DNA of 53,819 nucleotides from JBHGBM01 sp041946965 (GTDB lineage: Bacteria; Acidobacteriota; Terriglobia; Bryobacterales; Bryobacteraceae): NCBI GenBank assembly GCA_041946965.1, contig JBHGBM010000063.1, forward strand, positions 1 through 53,819, given 5' to 3'. The notes beneath the pieces were generated by a model that was not told the origin of the DNA, ran no database searches, and saw nothing but the letters and a program-made list of their open reading frames with translations. Shown piece by piece: positions 1-7,363 of the stretch. Position 1 is the stretch's first letter; each line of letters opens with the position of its first letter. The translations under genes and the position numbers were made by a program.

Positions 1-58
1 GCCCGCAAGGGGCGACAGATTTACAGTCTGTTGCCATTAACCACTCGGCCACCCGTCC
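1..58 (-). tRNA. tRNA-Tyr(GTA), 3' end cut by window edge
   Basis: Read on the minus strand, the 5' acceptor strand GGACGGG (58 to 52) is followed by T8-G9, a D-arm with GTGGTTAA, and an anticodon stem CAGA/TCTG enclosing the loop CTGTAAA, so the anticodon is GTA (Tyr). The next bases begin a GC-rich long variable arm, which makes it a class II tRNA, the normal form for bacterial tRNA-Tyr. The T-arm and acceptor 3' strand lie beyond the window. In many bacteria tRNA-Tyr heads a tRNA-Tyr/Gly/Thr-tuf cluster; whether that holds here cannot be seen. Confidence 0.93.
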
Positions 59-159
59 ACGAATCCGCGAACTTTCAGCATACAAACACACAAACCGTGT
101 CCGCAAGCTCGGGTGTGGTCCCATTATACCGCACCCGCGGCGCTGGTATGCTTCTTGCT

Positions 160-1407
160 ATGAGCAATCGCCGCGAATTTCTCGGGACGCTGGCCGCCGC
201 CGGCCTCAGCCGCGCCGCCGCCCCGCTGCGCATGGGACTGATCGGGTGCGGATGGTACGGGATGGTGGACCTGAACGCCGCCATGAAAACCGGCGGTGTG
301 GACGTGATTGCACTTTGCGACGTGGATGCCCGGCACCTGGCTGACGCCGCCGCCGCGGTGGAGAAGGCGCAAGGGACACGCCCGAAGACCTTCGCGCGCT
401 ACGAAGAGCTGCTCGCCGAGCCGGGCCTTCAGGCGGTGATCATCGCCACCCCGCCCCACTGGCACGCACTGCCGTTCCTCGCCGCCTGCCGCAAGAAGCT
501 GGACATCTACTGCGAGAAGCCCCTGGCCTACGACATCCGCGAGGGCCGCGCCATGGTGGATGCCGCCCGCGCCGCCGGCAACATCGTGCAGATCGGCTTC
601 CAGCGGCGGCAGGCGGCGGCCATCCGGCAGGCGGCCGAATACATCCGGGCGGGCGGAGCCGGGCGCATCGTGCAGGTGGAAGCCAATATCCACTTCAGCG
701 CCGCCACGCCCGACCCCACGCCGCAACCGCCCCCGGCATCGCTCGACTGGGAAACCTGGTGCGGACCCGCTCCCAGGCTGCCCTACAGTCCGGCGGTGGG
801 CCACAAGAGCTGGCGGCTCGAACAAGCCATCGGCAACGGCCACCTGGTGGACTGGGGCATTCACCTGATGGACGCCGTCCGCTGGACCCTCGGGGAGGCC
901 ACGCCGCGAGCGGTCTACGCCTCGGGCGGGCTTTACGTTTTACAAGGCAAGATCACAACCCCCGATACCCTGACGGTGCAGTTCGAGTTCGAGAAGTGCC
1001 CCGTGGTGTGGCGGCACCGCATCTGGGGCGCGGGTGAGTACACGCCCGAGGTCAACAACGGCATCCTGTTTTACGGCGAGCGCGAGACGGTCTTCGTAAC
1101 GGACAACCGCTGGACCGTCATCCCGCGCGGCAAGGGCGAGCGCCGCGTGAGCGACGTGAAGAGCGAAGCCGGCCCGCTGCACATGGCGAATTTCCTGGAC
1201 GCCGTGCGCGAGCGCAAACCACCCGCTTGCGTGCCCGAAGACGGCTTCCGCTCCACCGCCACCGTGCAGCTTGCCATGATCAGCTACCGCACGCGTTCGC
1301 GCGTGGAGTGGGACGCCGCCGGCGAGCGCATTGTAAGCAATCCCGCCGCCGCGGCGCTTCTCAAGCGCGAATACCGGCCGCCGTACAAACACCCGTGGGC
1401 TTCGTAG
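160..1407 (+). CDS. Gfo/Idh/MocA family oxidoreductase with TAT-type signal
   Basis: A 415-residue NAD(P)-dependent oxidoreductase, family typically acting on sugars, inositols or related polyols. The N-terminus carries a twin-arginine motif SNRREFL followed by an Ala-rich stretch, suggesting TAT export. The Rossmann motif GLIGCGWYG follows at about residues 22-30, and the family signature CEKPLA with its catalytic Lys appears near residue 119. The C-terminal alpha/beta domain (WCGPAPRLPY, GNGHLVDWGIHLMD) is typical. I chose ATG 160 because it places the twin arginines at residues 4-5; an in-frame ATG at 148 and an upstream ATG at 31 would add non-homologous leader. Exported members of this family are abundant in Acidobacteria and Planctomycetes. 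The substrate cannot be told from the sequence. Confidence 0.9.
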   Translation: MSNRREFLGTLAAAGLSRAAAPLRMGLIGCGWYGMVDLNAAMKTGGVDVIALCDVDARHLADAAAAVEKAQGTRPKTFARYEELLAEPGLQAVIIATPPHWHALPFLAACRKKLDIYCEKPLAYDIREGRAMVDAARAAGNIVQIGFQRRQAAAIRQAAEYIRAGGAGRIVQVEANIHFSAATPDPTPQPPPASLDWETWCGPAPRLPYSPAVGHKSWRLEQAIGNGHLVDWGIHLMDAVRWTLGEATPRAVYASGGLYVLQGKITTPDTLTVQFEFEKCPVVWRHRIWGAGEYTPEVNNGILFYGERETVFVTDNRWTVIPRGKGERRVSDVKSEAGPLHMANFLDAVRERKPPACVPEDGFRSTATVQLAMISYRTRSRVEWDAAGERIVSNPAAAALLKREYRPPYKHPWAS

Positions 1408-1467
1408 CGATGGGCCCGGACCCCCTGCTGCCGCTACCTCCCGAGGGACCGGTGGCCTCGACTCAAA

Positions 1468-2751
1468 TCACCCCGCAATCACCAGCCGCACATCCATCAC
1501 GTTGGTGTTGGTCGGCCCGGTGATCACCAGGTCCCCGAGCGCCTTGAAGTAGTTGTACGAATCGTTGCGTGCGAGATACGCCGCGGCGTCCGGCTTGCGC
1601 TCCAGCGTGCGCCCGTCAGCAATCGCCCCCGCAGCGTCGGTGGGTCCGTCCGTGCCGTCGGTGCCGCCGCTCATCACCACCACGTTCTCCAGCCCCGCGA
1701 TGTCAATGGCCGCGGCGAGCACGAATTCCTGGTTGCGCCCGCCCAGCCCGCCGCCGCGCAGCGTCACAGTGGTCTCGCCTCCGGTGATGATGCAGGCGGG
1801 CCGTTTCAGCGGCCGGCCCGCGGCGGCAATCTCCCTGGCGATGGCCGCATGCATGCGCGCCACGTCGCGCGTTTCGCCCTCGATGAAGGTGGAGAGCACC
1901 AGCGTGTGAAATCCCATCCGGCGCGCCTCCGCCGCCGCGGCATCCACCGCCAGGCGGTTGCTGCCGATGATCCGGTTCTCCACCCGCCGGAACACCGCAT
2001 CGCCGGCCTTGGGAGTCTCCGGAACGGCCCCCTCGGCCCCGCCCTCCAGCCGTTTTCGTACCGCTCCAGGCACTCGCTCGCGAATCCCGTACTTGTCCAG
2101 AATTTCCAGCGCCCGCGCGAAAGTCGAAGCGTCCGGCGCCGTGGGCCCGGAGCCGATCACGTCGAGGTCGTCGCCGATCACATCGGAGAGCAGCAGCGCC
2201 AGCACGCGCGCGGGCGAGGCCAGGCGCGCCAGTTGCCCGCCCTTGATGCGCGAGATGTGCTTGCGCACGGCGTTCATCTCGTGAATATCCGCTCCGCAGG
2301 CGAGCAGCAGCCTAGTGGTGGCCTGCTTCTGTTCGAGCGTGACGGGATCGGCCGGCAGCGGCATCAGCGCCGAGGCGCCTCCGGAAATCAGGCAGATCAC
2401 CAGGTCGCGCTCCCCGGCCCGCTCCGCCATTTCCGCGATACGCCGCGCGCCGTCCACGCCGTTCTGGTCGGGCACCGGGTGGCCGCACTCGTTCAGTTCG
2501 ATGCGGCGCAGATTGGCGACGTGCTCGTACTTCACGTTGATCAGCCCGCCGGCGATGCGCCGCCCGAGCACGCGCTCGGCGGCCCGCGCCATGGACGCTC
2601 CGGCCTTCCCCGCCCCGATCACCCAGATGTTCTCGTAGCCGCCGTACTCGCGCTGCTTGAGCGCGCGCGTCACCGCGTCCACCGGGTCCGCCGCGTCCAG
2701 CGCGGCTCTGAAGATGGCGGCCGCCTGCCGCCTCAGTTTCGCATTTCTCAT
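1468..2751 (-). CDS. Glycerate 2-kinase (DUF4147/MOFRL family)
   Basis: A 427-residue protein of the MOFRL glycerate kinase family, which phosphorylates D-glycerate to 2-phosphoglycerate in glycerate, serine or glyoxylate assimilation. The N-terminal DUF4147 domain has VIGAGKAGASMARAAE at about residues 38-53 and the C-terminal MOFRL domain has GGRNQEFVLA and SGGTDGTDGPTDAAGA. The ATG at 2751 overlaps the aroK stop as ATGA, so translation is probably coupled to aroK. A longer in-frame extension upstream (to 3045) lies wholly inside aroK in another frame and has no homology-like content. Cytoplasmic; no signal peptide. Confidence 0.92.
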   Translation of the reverse strand: MRNAKLRRQAAAIFRAALDAADPVDAVTRALKQREYGGYENIWVIGAGKAGASMARAAERVLGRRIAGGLINVKYEHVANLRRIELNECGHPVPDQNGVDGARRIAEMAERAGERDLVICLISGGASALMPLPADPVTLEQKQATTRLLLACGADIHEMNAVRKHISRIKGGQLARLASPARVLALLLSDVIGDDLDVIGSGPTAPDASTFARALEILDKYGIRERVPGAVRKRLEGGAEGAVPETPKAGDAVFRRVENRIIGSNRLAVDAAAAEARRMGFHTLVLSTFIEGETRDVARMHAAIAREIAAAGRPLKRPACIITGGETTVTLRGGGLGGRNQEFVLAAAIDIAGLENVVVMSGGTDGTDGPTDAAGAIADGRTLERKPDAAAYLARNDSYNYFKALGDLVITGPTNTNVMDVRLVIAG

Positions 2752-3278
2752 TGCAGTGCCGGCAATCGCAGAATCTGTTCCACCACGGCCTCGGGATCGC
2801 CCGCGGCAGCATCCACGCGGAAATCGGCACGGGCATAGGACTCCGCACGCTCGCCGTACAACTCGGCGAAACGCGCGGGATCGCGCGCCAGCGGGCGGTG
2901 CTCCGCTCCCGCCACCCGCGCCTGCAAGGTTTCGAGCGCGCAATCGAGCCACACCGTGATGCCGTGGTCGCGCAGCAGCGCGCGGTTCTCCGGCCGCGCG
3001 AAGGCGCCGCCGCCGAGGGCCACCACCATGGGCATCCCCGTGCACACGGCCCGTACGCGCTCCCGGATCGCCTCGGTCTCCACGCGCCGGAACTCCTCCT
3101 CGCCGCGCGCCGCGAAGATTTCGGTGATGGTGGTGCGCTCCCGCGCCTCGATATCGTCATCGACGTCGGCGAACGGCCACCCGAGCCGCTCCGCAAGCAG
3201 CCGGCCCACAGTGGTCTTGCCCGATCCCATGAAGCCCACCAGAAAGATGCCGGGGGCACGTTTGAGCCTGTTATCCAT
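2748..3278 (-). CDS. aroK: Shikimate kinase
   Basis: A 176-residue ATP-dependent kinase for the fifth step of the shikimate pathway to chorismate and aromatic amino acids. The P-loop GFMGSGKTT sits at residues 15-23, the shikimate-binding DVDDDIE block near residues 36-42, and the GGGAF motif in the middle; the lid region has the expected HRPLA. Length matches the family (about 170-180 residues). It is the first gene of a two-gene minus-strand unit with glycerate kinase, sharing an ATGA overlap. It is transcribed divergently from the LON-domain gene that starts 48 bases away. Confidence 0.95.
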   Translation of the reverse strand: MDNRLKRAPGIFLVGFMGSGKTTVGRLLAERLGWPFADVDDDIEARERTTITEIFAARGEEEFRRVETEAIRERVRAVCTGMPMVVALGGGAFARPENRALLRDHGITVWLDCALETLQARVAGAEHRPLARDPARFAELYGERAESYARADFRVDAAAGDPEAVVEQILRLPALQ

Positions 3279-3314
3279 GCTCCGCGCGCGCTATGGTAGC
3301 ACGTGGAACGGCGT

Positions 3315-3320
3315 CATAAT
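3315..3320 (+). promoter_or_regulatory. -10-like hexamer CATAAT just upstream of LON-domain gene
   Basis: CATAAT ends 6 bases before ATG 3327 and there is no convincing ribosome-binding site between them. If used, the transcript would start at or very near the start codon. No clear -35 is visible. It is one of several similar cases in the window. Confidence 0.35.
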
Positions 3321-3326
3321 GGGTAC

Positions 3327-3950
3327 ATGGCCGCGCTCCTGCCGCTGTTTCCGTTGCAGGCGGTGGTCTTTCCCCGGACTTCCCTGCCGTTGCACATCTT
3401 CGAGCCCCGCTACAAGCGGATGGTCGGAGAAGCCGTTCGCGACGCCTCCGAGTTCGGCATCGTGCTCGCCCGCGAGCAAGGCATCGTGAACACCGGGTGC
3501 AGCGTGCTGGTCGAGAAAGTACTGAAGCGTTACGGGGACGGCCGCATGGACATCCTCACCCGCGGGGTGCGCCGCTTCGAGGTAGTGTACCTGGACCAGC
3601 AGGAGGACTGCCTCCGCGCCGAGGTCAGCTTCTTCGACGACGCCGGCGAAGCCGCGCCGCCCGCCGCGCTACAGGCGGAGGTACTCACCCTCTACAAGGA
3701 ACTGGTGGAGGTCGCCGGCCCGGGCGACGGCGACCCCAACCTGGAAGATCCACAACTCAGTTTTCAGCTTGCACAATCGCTGACCGACCTCGATTTCCTG
3801 ATGGTGCTGCTCGGCACGCGATCCGAAGAAGCGCGCCTGCGCGAGCTTCAGCAGTATCTCACGCAGCATCTGCCGCTCCTGCGCCGGACCATGCGCATGC
3901 GCACCCTCGCCCCGCACAACGGCTTCGGGGGCAAACCCGGCGGGATGTGA
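3327..3950 (+). CDS. LON peptidase substrate-binding (LAN) domain protein
   Basis: A 207-residue stand-alone LON N-terminal-type protein with no AAA or protease domain. The start MAALLPLFPLQAVVFP leads into LPLHIFEPRYKRMV, the hallmark of this domain, and the C-terminal half is helical with an RRTMRMRT tail. Such proteins are widespread but their function is poorly defined; substrate recognition in protein quality control is an inference from the Lon domain. ATG 3327 is preferred over an in-frame ATG 24 bases upstream because the conserved domain begins at once. Its TGA shares one base with the next ATG (TGATG), so it is probably coupled to the TonB-like gene. Confidence 0.85.
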   Translation: MAALLPLFPLQAVVFPRTSLPLHIFEPRYKRMVGEAVRDASEFGIVLAREQGIVNTGCSVLVEKVLKRYGDGRMDILTRGVRRFEVVYLDQQEDCLRAEVSFFDDAGEAAPPAALQAEVLTLYKELVEVAGPGDGDPNLEDPQLSFQLAQSLTDLDFLMVLLGTRSEEARLRELQQYLTQHLPLLRRTMRMRTLAPHNGFGGKPGGM

Positions 3951-5377
3951 TGCCGCGCGCCTGGCCGCATGCGTTCTCCATGTCCGCCCACGCGGCGCTG
4001 CTGCTCTGGGTCGCGGCCGGGCAGCCCGGCGCGCCCGGCGAGCGTCCCAAGACGCTGTACGAATCCGAGATCGCCCCGCACCGCGACCGCCTGGTCTGGT
4101 ACACCTTCCGCGACCGGCTGCCGGAGGTCTCGCCGCTGGAGCGCCGCGGGCCGGCGCGTCCGCCCCGCGTGGAACGCAAAGCCCCGCAGGCGGTAGTCTC
4201 ACGCCCTCCGGGTGCGCTGCGCGCGCCGCAACTGGTGTGGCGCCCGCTGGTGGAAGTGCAACTGCCGCGCGAGCTGCGCGCGCCCAACCTGATCGCGGTG
4301 AGCCCGCCCAAGCGCTTTGCAGCGCCGCAGCCGAAACCGGCGGCGCCCGCGCCGGGACCGCTCATCGCGGAGCCGCCGCGGCTGGCGCCCGCGGCCCGGT
4401 TGACCGTGCCCGTCGAGACTGCCGCGACCGCCGCGCCCAAGCCCGTTCCGCGCCCGTTCCAGGCGCCCGCGCCGCGCCGCGACACCCCGCAGCAGCCGGT
4501 GCTGGCGGCGCCGGCGCTGGAGGTGGCGGTAAACCTGAACCCCAAGCTGCCCGTCTTCGCCCAGCCCGCCCAACCCGCCGCGCCCACCCGGCGGCAATTC
4601 GCCGCGCCCGTGCGCAGCGCGCCGGAGCTCCAGCCGGAGCTGGAACTGCCGTCCGGCGCGCTGACCGCCGCCATCGTGGGACTCAACCCATCGGCCACGC
4701 TCGAATCGCCGCTGCCGGAGGCCAGTCGTCCTGCGGCGTTCTCCGCCGGACCCGAACCCGGAAGGGGAAGCGGCAACGGCGAGCCGGTGGAGTCCGCACG
4801 CATCTTCGTTCCGGACCTCATGGTGCGGGGCGGCGCCCGCGACGGGCGTCCCACACTGATGGCCCGCGCCGCCCCCACCTCGATCGAGAACCTGCGCGCC
4901 GCCGCGCATGCCGCCCCGGCGCGCGCCGCGCCCCCGCCCGCCTCACCCGCGCTGAGGGTGAGCGCCGCGCCCGTGCCGCAACTGGAAGGCCGCACGGTCT
5001 ACAGCATGGCCGTGCAAACGCCCAACACCACCAGCTATTCGGGCAGTTGGATCATCTGGTTCGCGGAGCGCGCGCCGGCGCCTTCCGCCGCCGCGCTCTA
5101 CCCGCCCGAACCGTTGCGCAAGGTGGATCCCAAGTACATCGCCGCCGCGGCGGACGAACGCGTGGAGGGCAAAGTACGCCTCGCCGCCGTAATCCGCAGG
5201 GACGGCAGCGTGGACGGCATCGTGCTCATCCAGAGCCTCGACGTCCGCCTCGACCGCAGCGCCCAGGAGGCGCTCGCAAAGTGGAACTTCGCGCCCGCGC
5301 GGCGCGGCAACGCGGCGATCGAGCTCGACGCCGTGATCGAAATCCCCTTCCGCCTTCAGCCCCGCGCCGCCCGGTGA
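3950..5377 (+). CDS. TonB-like energy transducer with Pro/Ala-rich linker
   Basis: A 475-residue protein with a short hydrophobic N-terminal segment (about residues 10-22, AHAALLLWVAAG), which may anchor it in the inner membrane. A roughly 330-residue linker rich in Pro, Ala and Arg follows. A TonB C-terminal-like domain ends the protein (about residues 385-470: PPEPLRKVDPKY, VRLAAVIRRDGSVDG, SAQEALAKWNFAPA). That domain normally contacts outer-membrane receptors to deliver proton-motive energy. A Ser/Thr-containing block (VQTPNTTSYSGSW) precedes the TonB domain. No ExbB/ExbD lies nearby, so it may share a system encoded elsewhere or have a structural role spanning the periplasm. The start is fixed by the TGATG overlap with the gene before. 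Confidence 0.8.
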   Translation: MPRAWPHAFSMSAHAALLLWVAAGQPGAPGERPKTLYESEIAPHRDRLVWYTFRDRLPEVSPLERRGPARPPRVERKAPQAVVSRPPGALRAPQLVWRPLVEVQLPRELRAPNLIAVSPPKRFAAPQPKPAAPAPGPLIAEPPRLAPAARLTVPVETAATAAPKPVPRPFQAPAPRRDTPQQPVLAAPALEVAVNLNPKLPVFAQPAQPAAPTRRQFAAPVRSAPELQPELELPSGALTAAIVGLNPSATLESPLPEASRPAAFSAGPEPGRGSGNGEPVESARIFVPDLMVRGGARDGRPTLMARAAPTSIENLRAAAHAAPARAAPPPASPALRVSAAPVPQLEGRTVYSMAVQTPNTTSYSGSWIIWFAERAPAPSAAALYPPEPLRKVDPKYIAAAADERVEGKVRLAAVIRRDGSVDGIVLIQSLDVRLDRSAQEALAKWNFAPARRGNAAIELDAVIEIPFRLQPRAAR

Positions 5378-5395
5378 TTCCCGTTATCTTGGAAG

Positions 5396-6082
5396 TTGGT
5401 CCGCCAATACCTCATCATCGACGCCGACGACACGCTCTGGGAAAACAACATCTACTTCGAGGCGGCCTTTGCCGACTTCGTCGCCTTCCTCGATCACTCC
5501 AGCCTCAACGCGGACCAGGTCCGCGATGTGCTCGACCAGATCGAACTGGCCAACCTCAAGTCCCACGGATACGGTTCGCTCAATTTCGGCCGCAACCTCA
5601 CCATCTGCTATCAGCGGCTGGCCGAGCGCCATGTACGCGAGGAGGATCTGCGCACGGTCATGTCCTTCGCCGAGCGCATCCTCGATCAGCCGCTGGAGAT
5701 CATGCCGGACGTGCCGGAGACGCTCGAGTACCTCTCCATGCGGCACGATCTCACGCTCTTCACCAAGGGCCATTCGGAGGAGCAAAAGCTCAAGATCGAC
5801 CGGTCCGGTCTGGGCGTCTACTTCGGCCACACCGCCATCGTGAAGGAGAAGGATGCCGCCGCATACCGCCGCCTGGTGGAGGAGCGGCGCATGGATCCCG
5901 CCCGCACCTGGATGATCGGCAACAGTCCGAAATCGGACATCAACCCGGCGCTCGAGGCGGGCATCAACGCCGTCTATGTGCCGCATCCCCGCACCTGGGT
6001 GCTGGAACGCCAGGAGATCCGCCCCGGCAAAGGGCGCCTGCTGGAAGTTCCCCGGTTCGCGGCGCTTCGCGCGCATTTCTAG
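5396..6082 (+). CDS. HAD-superfamily hydrolase (phosphatase-like)
   Basis: A 228-residue HAD hydrolase. Motif I is DADDTLWENN (nucleophile Asp within residues 9-12), motif II is the Thr in LFTKGH with a following Lys, and motif IV is GNSPKSDINPALEAG. The helical cap between motifs I and II is of the phosphoglycolate phosphatase-like C1 type. The substrate is unknown; it could be a sugar phosphate or nucleotide phosphatase. The only plausible start in frame after the TonB-like stop is TTG 5396, giving VRQYLIIDADDT directly after the initiator. Cytoplasmic. It lies 18 bases after the TonB-like gene and may be in the same transcript. Confidence 0.85.
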   Translation: MVRQYLIIDADDTLWENNIYFEAAFADFVAFLDHSSLNADQVRDVLDQIELANLKSHGYGSLNFGRNLTICYQRLAERHVREEDLRTVMSFAERILDQPLEIMPDVPETLEYLSMRHDLTLFTKGHSEEQKLKIDRSGLGVYFGHTAIVKEKDAAAYRRLVEERRMDPARTWMIGNSPKSDINPALEAGINAVYVPHPRTWVLERQEIRPGKGRLLEVPRFAALRAHF

Positions 6083-6088
6083 ATGTGG

Positions 6089-6094
6089 TATAGA
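6089..6094 (+). promoter_or_regulatory. Extended -10-like TATAGA before the 6101 gene
   Basis: The bases GTGGTATAGA end 6 bases before GTG 6101, with TG one base ahead of the hexamer as in extended -10 promoters. No Shine-Dalgarno sequence lies between it and the start codon. It would give a leaderless or near-leaderless mRNA for the effector-like module. Inference from sequence only. Confidence 0.35.
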
Positions 6095-6100
6095 TAACTC

Positions 6101-7360
6101 GTGTCCGAGGCGCGGAAAGGTTGGCCTATCCAGCGGTACAGCCAGCCGTTCCTCATCATTCTGCCGCCGGAAAAGCGCTCGGATGACAAGCTGGCCGATC
6201 CCGGCTTTCTCGAGTCGTACCTGGACCAGTGGTCAACCGATTACTGGGGCCGGCGCTGCATCCTTGACATGTTTCGCGCGGTCGCGGGATCGCACGCGCT
6301 GCCCGAACGCGTTTCGGACGACTACATGCGGCGCAGGGTCCTGCCGCGCGTGAAAAAGGCCTTCCTCCGCGGCGAACTGCTGCTGATTGAGCTGAAGCGC
6401 TGGACCACGCCCGCGGGCGAGCCGGGGTCGAAGCCGCCGGAGTCCAGGGAGCCGCCCCGGGAGGATTCCGGCAAGCCCGCCCCGAAGAGCGACAAGAGCA
6501 AGGTCCACTGGATCGAGATCCGGCTCATCAACGAGCAGCAGAAGCCCGTCGCCGCCGAGACCTACCGGCTGACCCTCCCCGGCGGAGAAACCACCGGCGG
6601 CACGCTGAACGACGACGGCCTGGCGCGGCACGACAACATCGAAGCGGGCACCTGCAAGGTCTGCTTCCCGAACCTGGACGCCCGCGAGTGGACCGGAGAA
6701 GGCGACTGGCGCATCGTACGCCAGCCGCTCACCCACACCGCCGTGCAGGGCGACCACGTGCCGCTGCTCGCCAAGAAGTACGGCTTCGGCGATTATCGCA
6801 TCATCTGGGACGATCCCAAGAACGCGGACCTGAAAACCCGGCGCAAAAACCCCAACGTGCTGTTTCCGGGCGATGCCGTTTTCATCCCGGAGAAGCGCGA
6901 GAAGGAGGTCCCCCGCCCCACCGACCAGCGCCACACGTTCGAAACCACCAAGCGCGGTATCATGCTGCGCATCGTGATAAGGAACATAGACGATGAACCC
7001 GTCGGCCAGAAACCCTGCACGCTCCAGGTGCAGGGCGGCGTGTACAAGCTGACCACGGACGCCGAAGGGCTGATCGAGCGCGAGATTCACCGCGACGCGG
7101 CGTCCGGCATGCTGAACATCGACGATGTGGAGGACATGGACATCCCGGTGAAGATCGGACACCTGGATCCGGAGGACACGGCTTCGGGCCAGCAGGCGCG
7201 GCTCACCAACCTGGGCTACTATTGGGGTCCGGAGGAGGGCGCCTCCGAGCAGGCGTTGAAGTCCGCGATCGAGGAGTTCCAGTGCGATCACGACCTCAAG
7301 GTCACCGGCGTGTGCGACGCCGCCACGCAAGCCAAGCTGAAGGAAGTGCACGGGTGCTAA
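6101..7360 (+). CDS. LysM-like/peptidoglycan-binding multidomain protein, injection-system associated type
   Basis: A 419-residue protein without signal peptide. An N-terminal alpha/beta region (1-103) of unknown type is followed by a charged Pro/Glu/Lys linker (104-134). A beta-sandwich (135-192) reads IEIRLINEQQKPV and YRLTLPGGET. A LysM-like module (about 211-264) has TAVQGDHVPLLAKKYGF and PNVLFPGDAVFIP. A second beta-sandwich (about 288-340) precedes a peptidoglycan-binding-1-type domain (about 350-415: ARLTNLGYYWG, AIEEFQCDHDLKVTGVCDAATQ). From memory of related families, this architecture occurs in proteins encoded beside VgrG/spike or effector genes of T6SS-like systems. It ends 3 bases before the metallopeptidase gene, so the two are surely co-expressed. 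The start is GTG 6101. A role as carrier or adaptor for the next gene product is inference. Confidence 0.72.
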   Translation: MSEARKGWPIQRYSQPFLIILPPEKRSDDKLADPGFLESYLDQWSTDYWGRRCILDMFRAVAGSHALPERVSDDYMRRRVLPRVKKAFLRGELLLIELKRWTTPAGEPGSKPPESREPPREDSGKPAPKSDKSKVHWIEIRLINEQQKPVAAETYRLTLPGGETTGGTLNDDGLARHDNIEAGTCKVCFPNLDAREWTGEGDWRIVRQPLTHTAVQGDHVPLLAKKYGFGDYRIIWDDPKNADLKTRRKNPNVLFPGDAVFIPEKREKEVPRPTDQRHTFETTKRGIMLRIVIRNIDDEPVGQKPCTLQVQGGVYKLTTDAEGLIEREIHRDAASGMLNIDDVEDMDIPVKIGHLDPEDTASGQQARLTNLGYYWGPEEGASEQALKSAIEEFQCDHDLKVTGVCDAATQAKLKEVHGC

Positions 7361-7363
7361 GCC

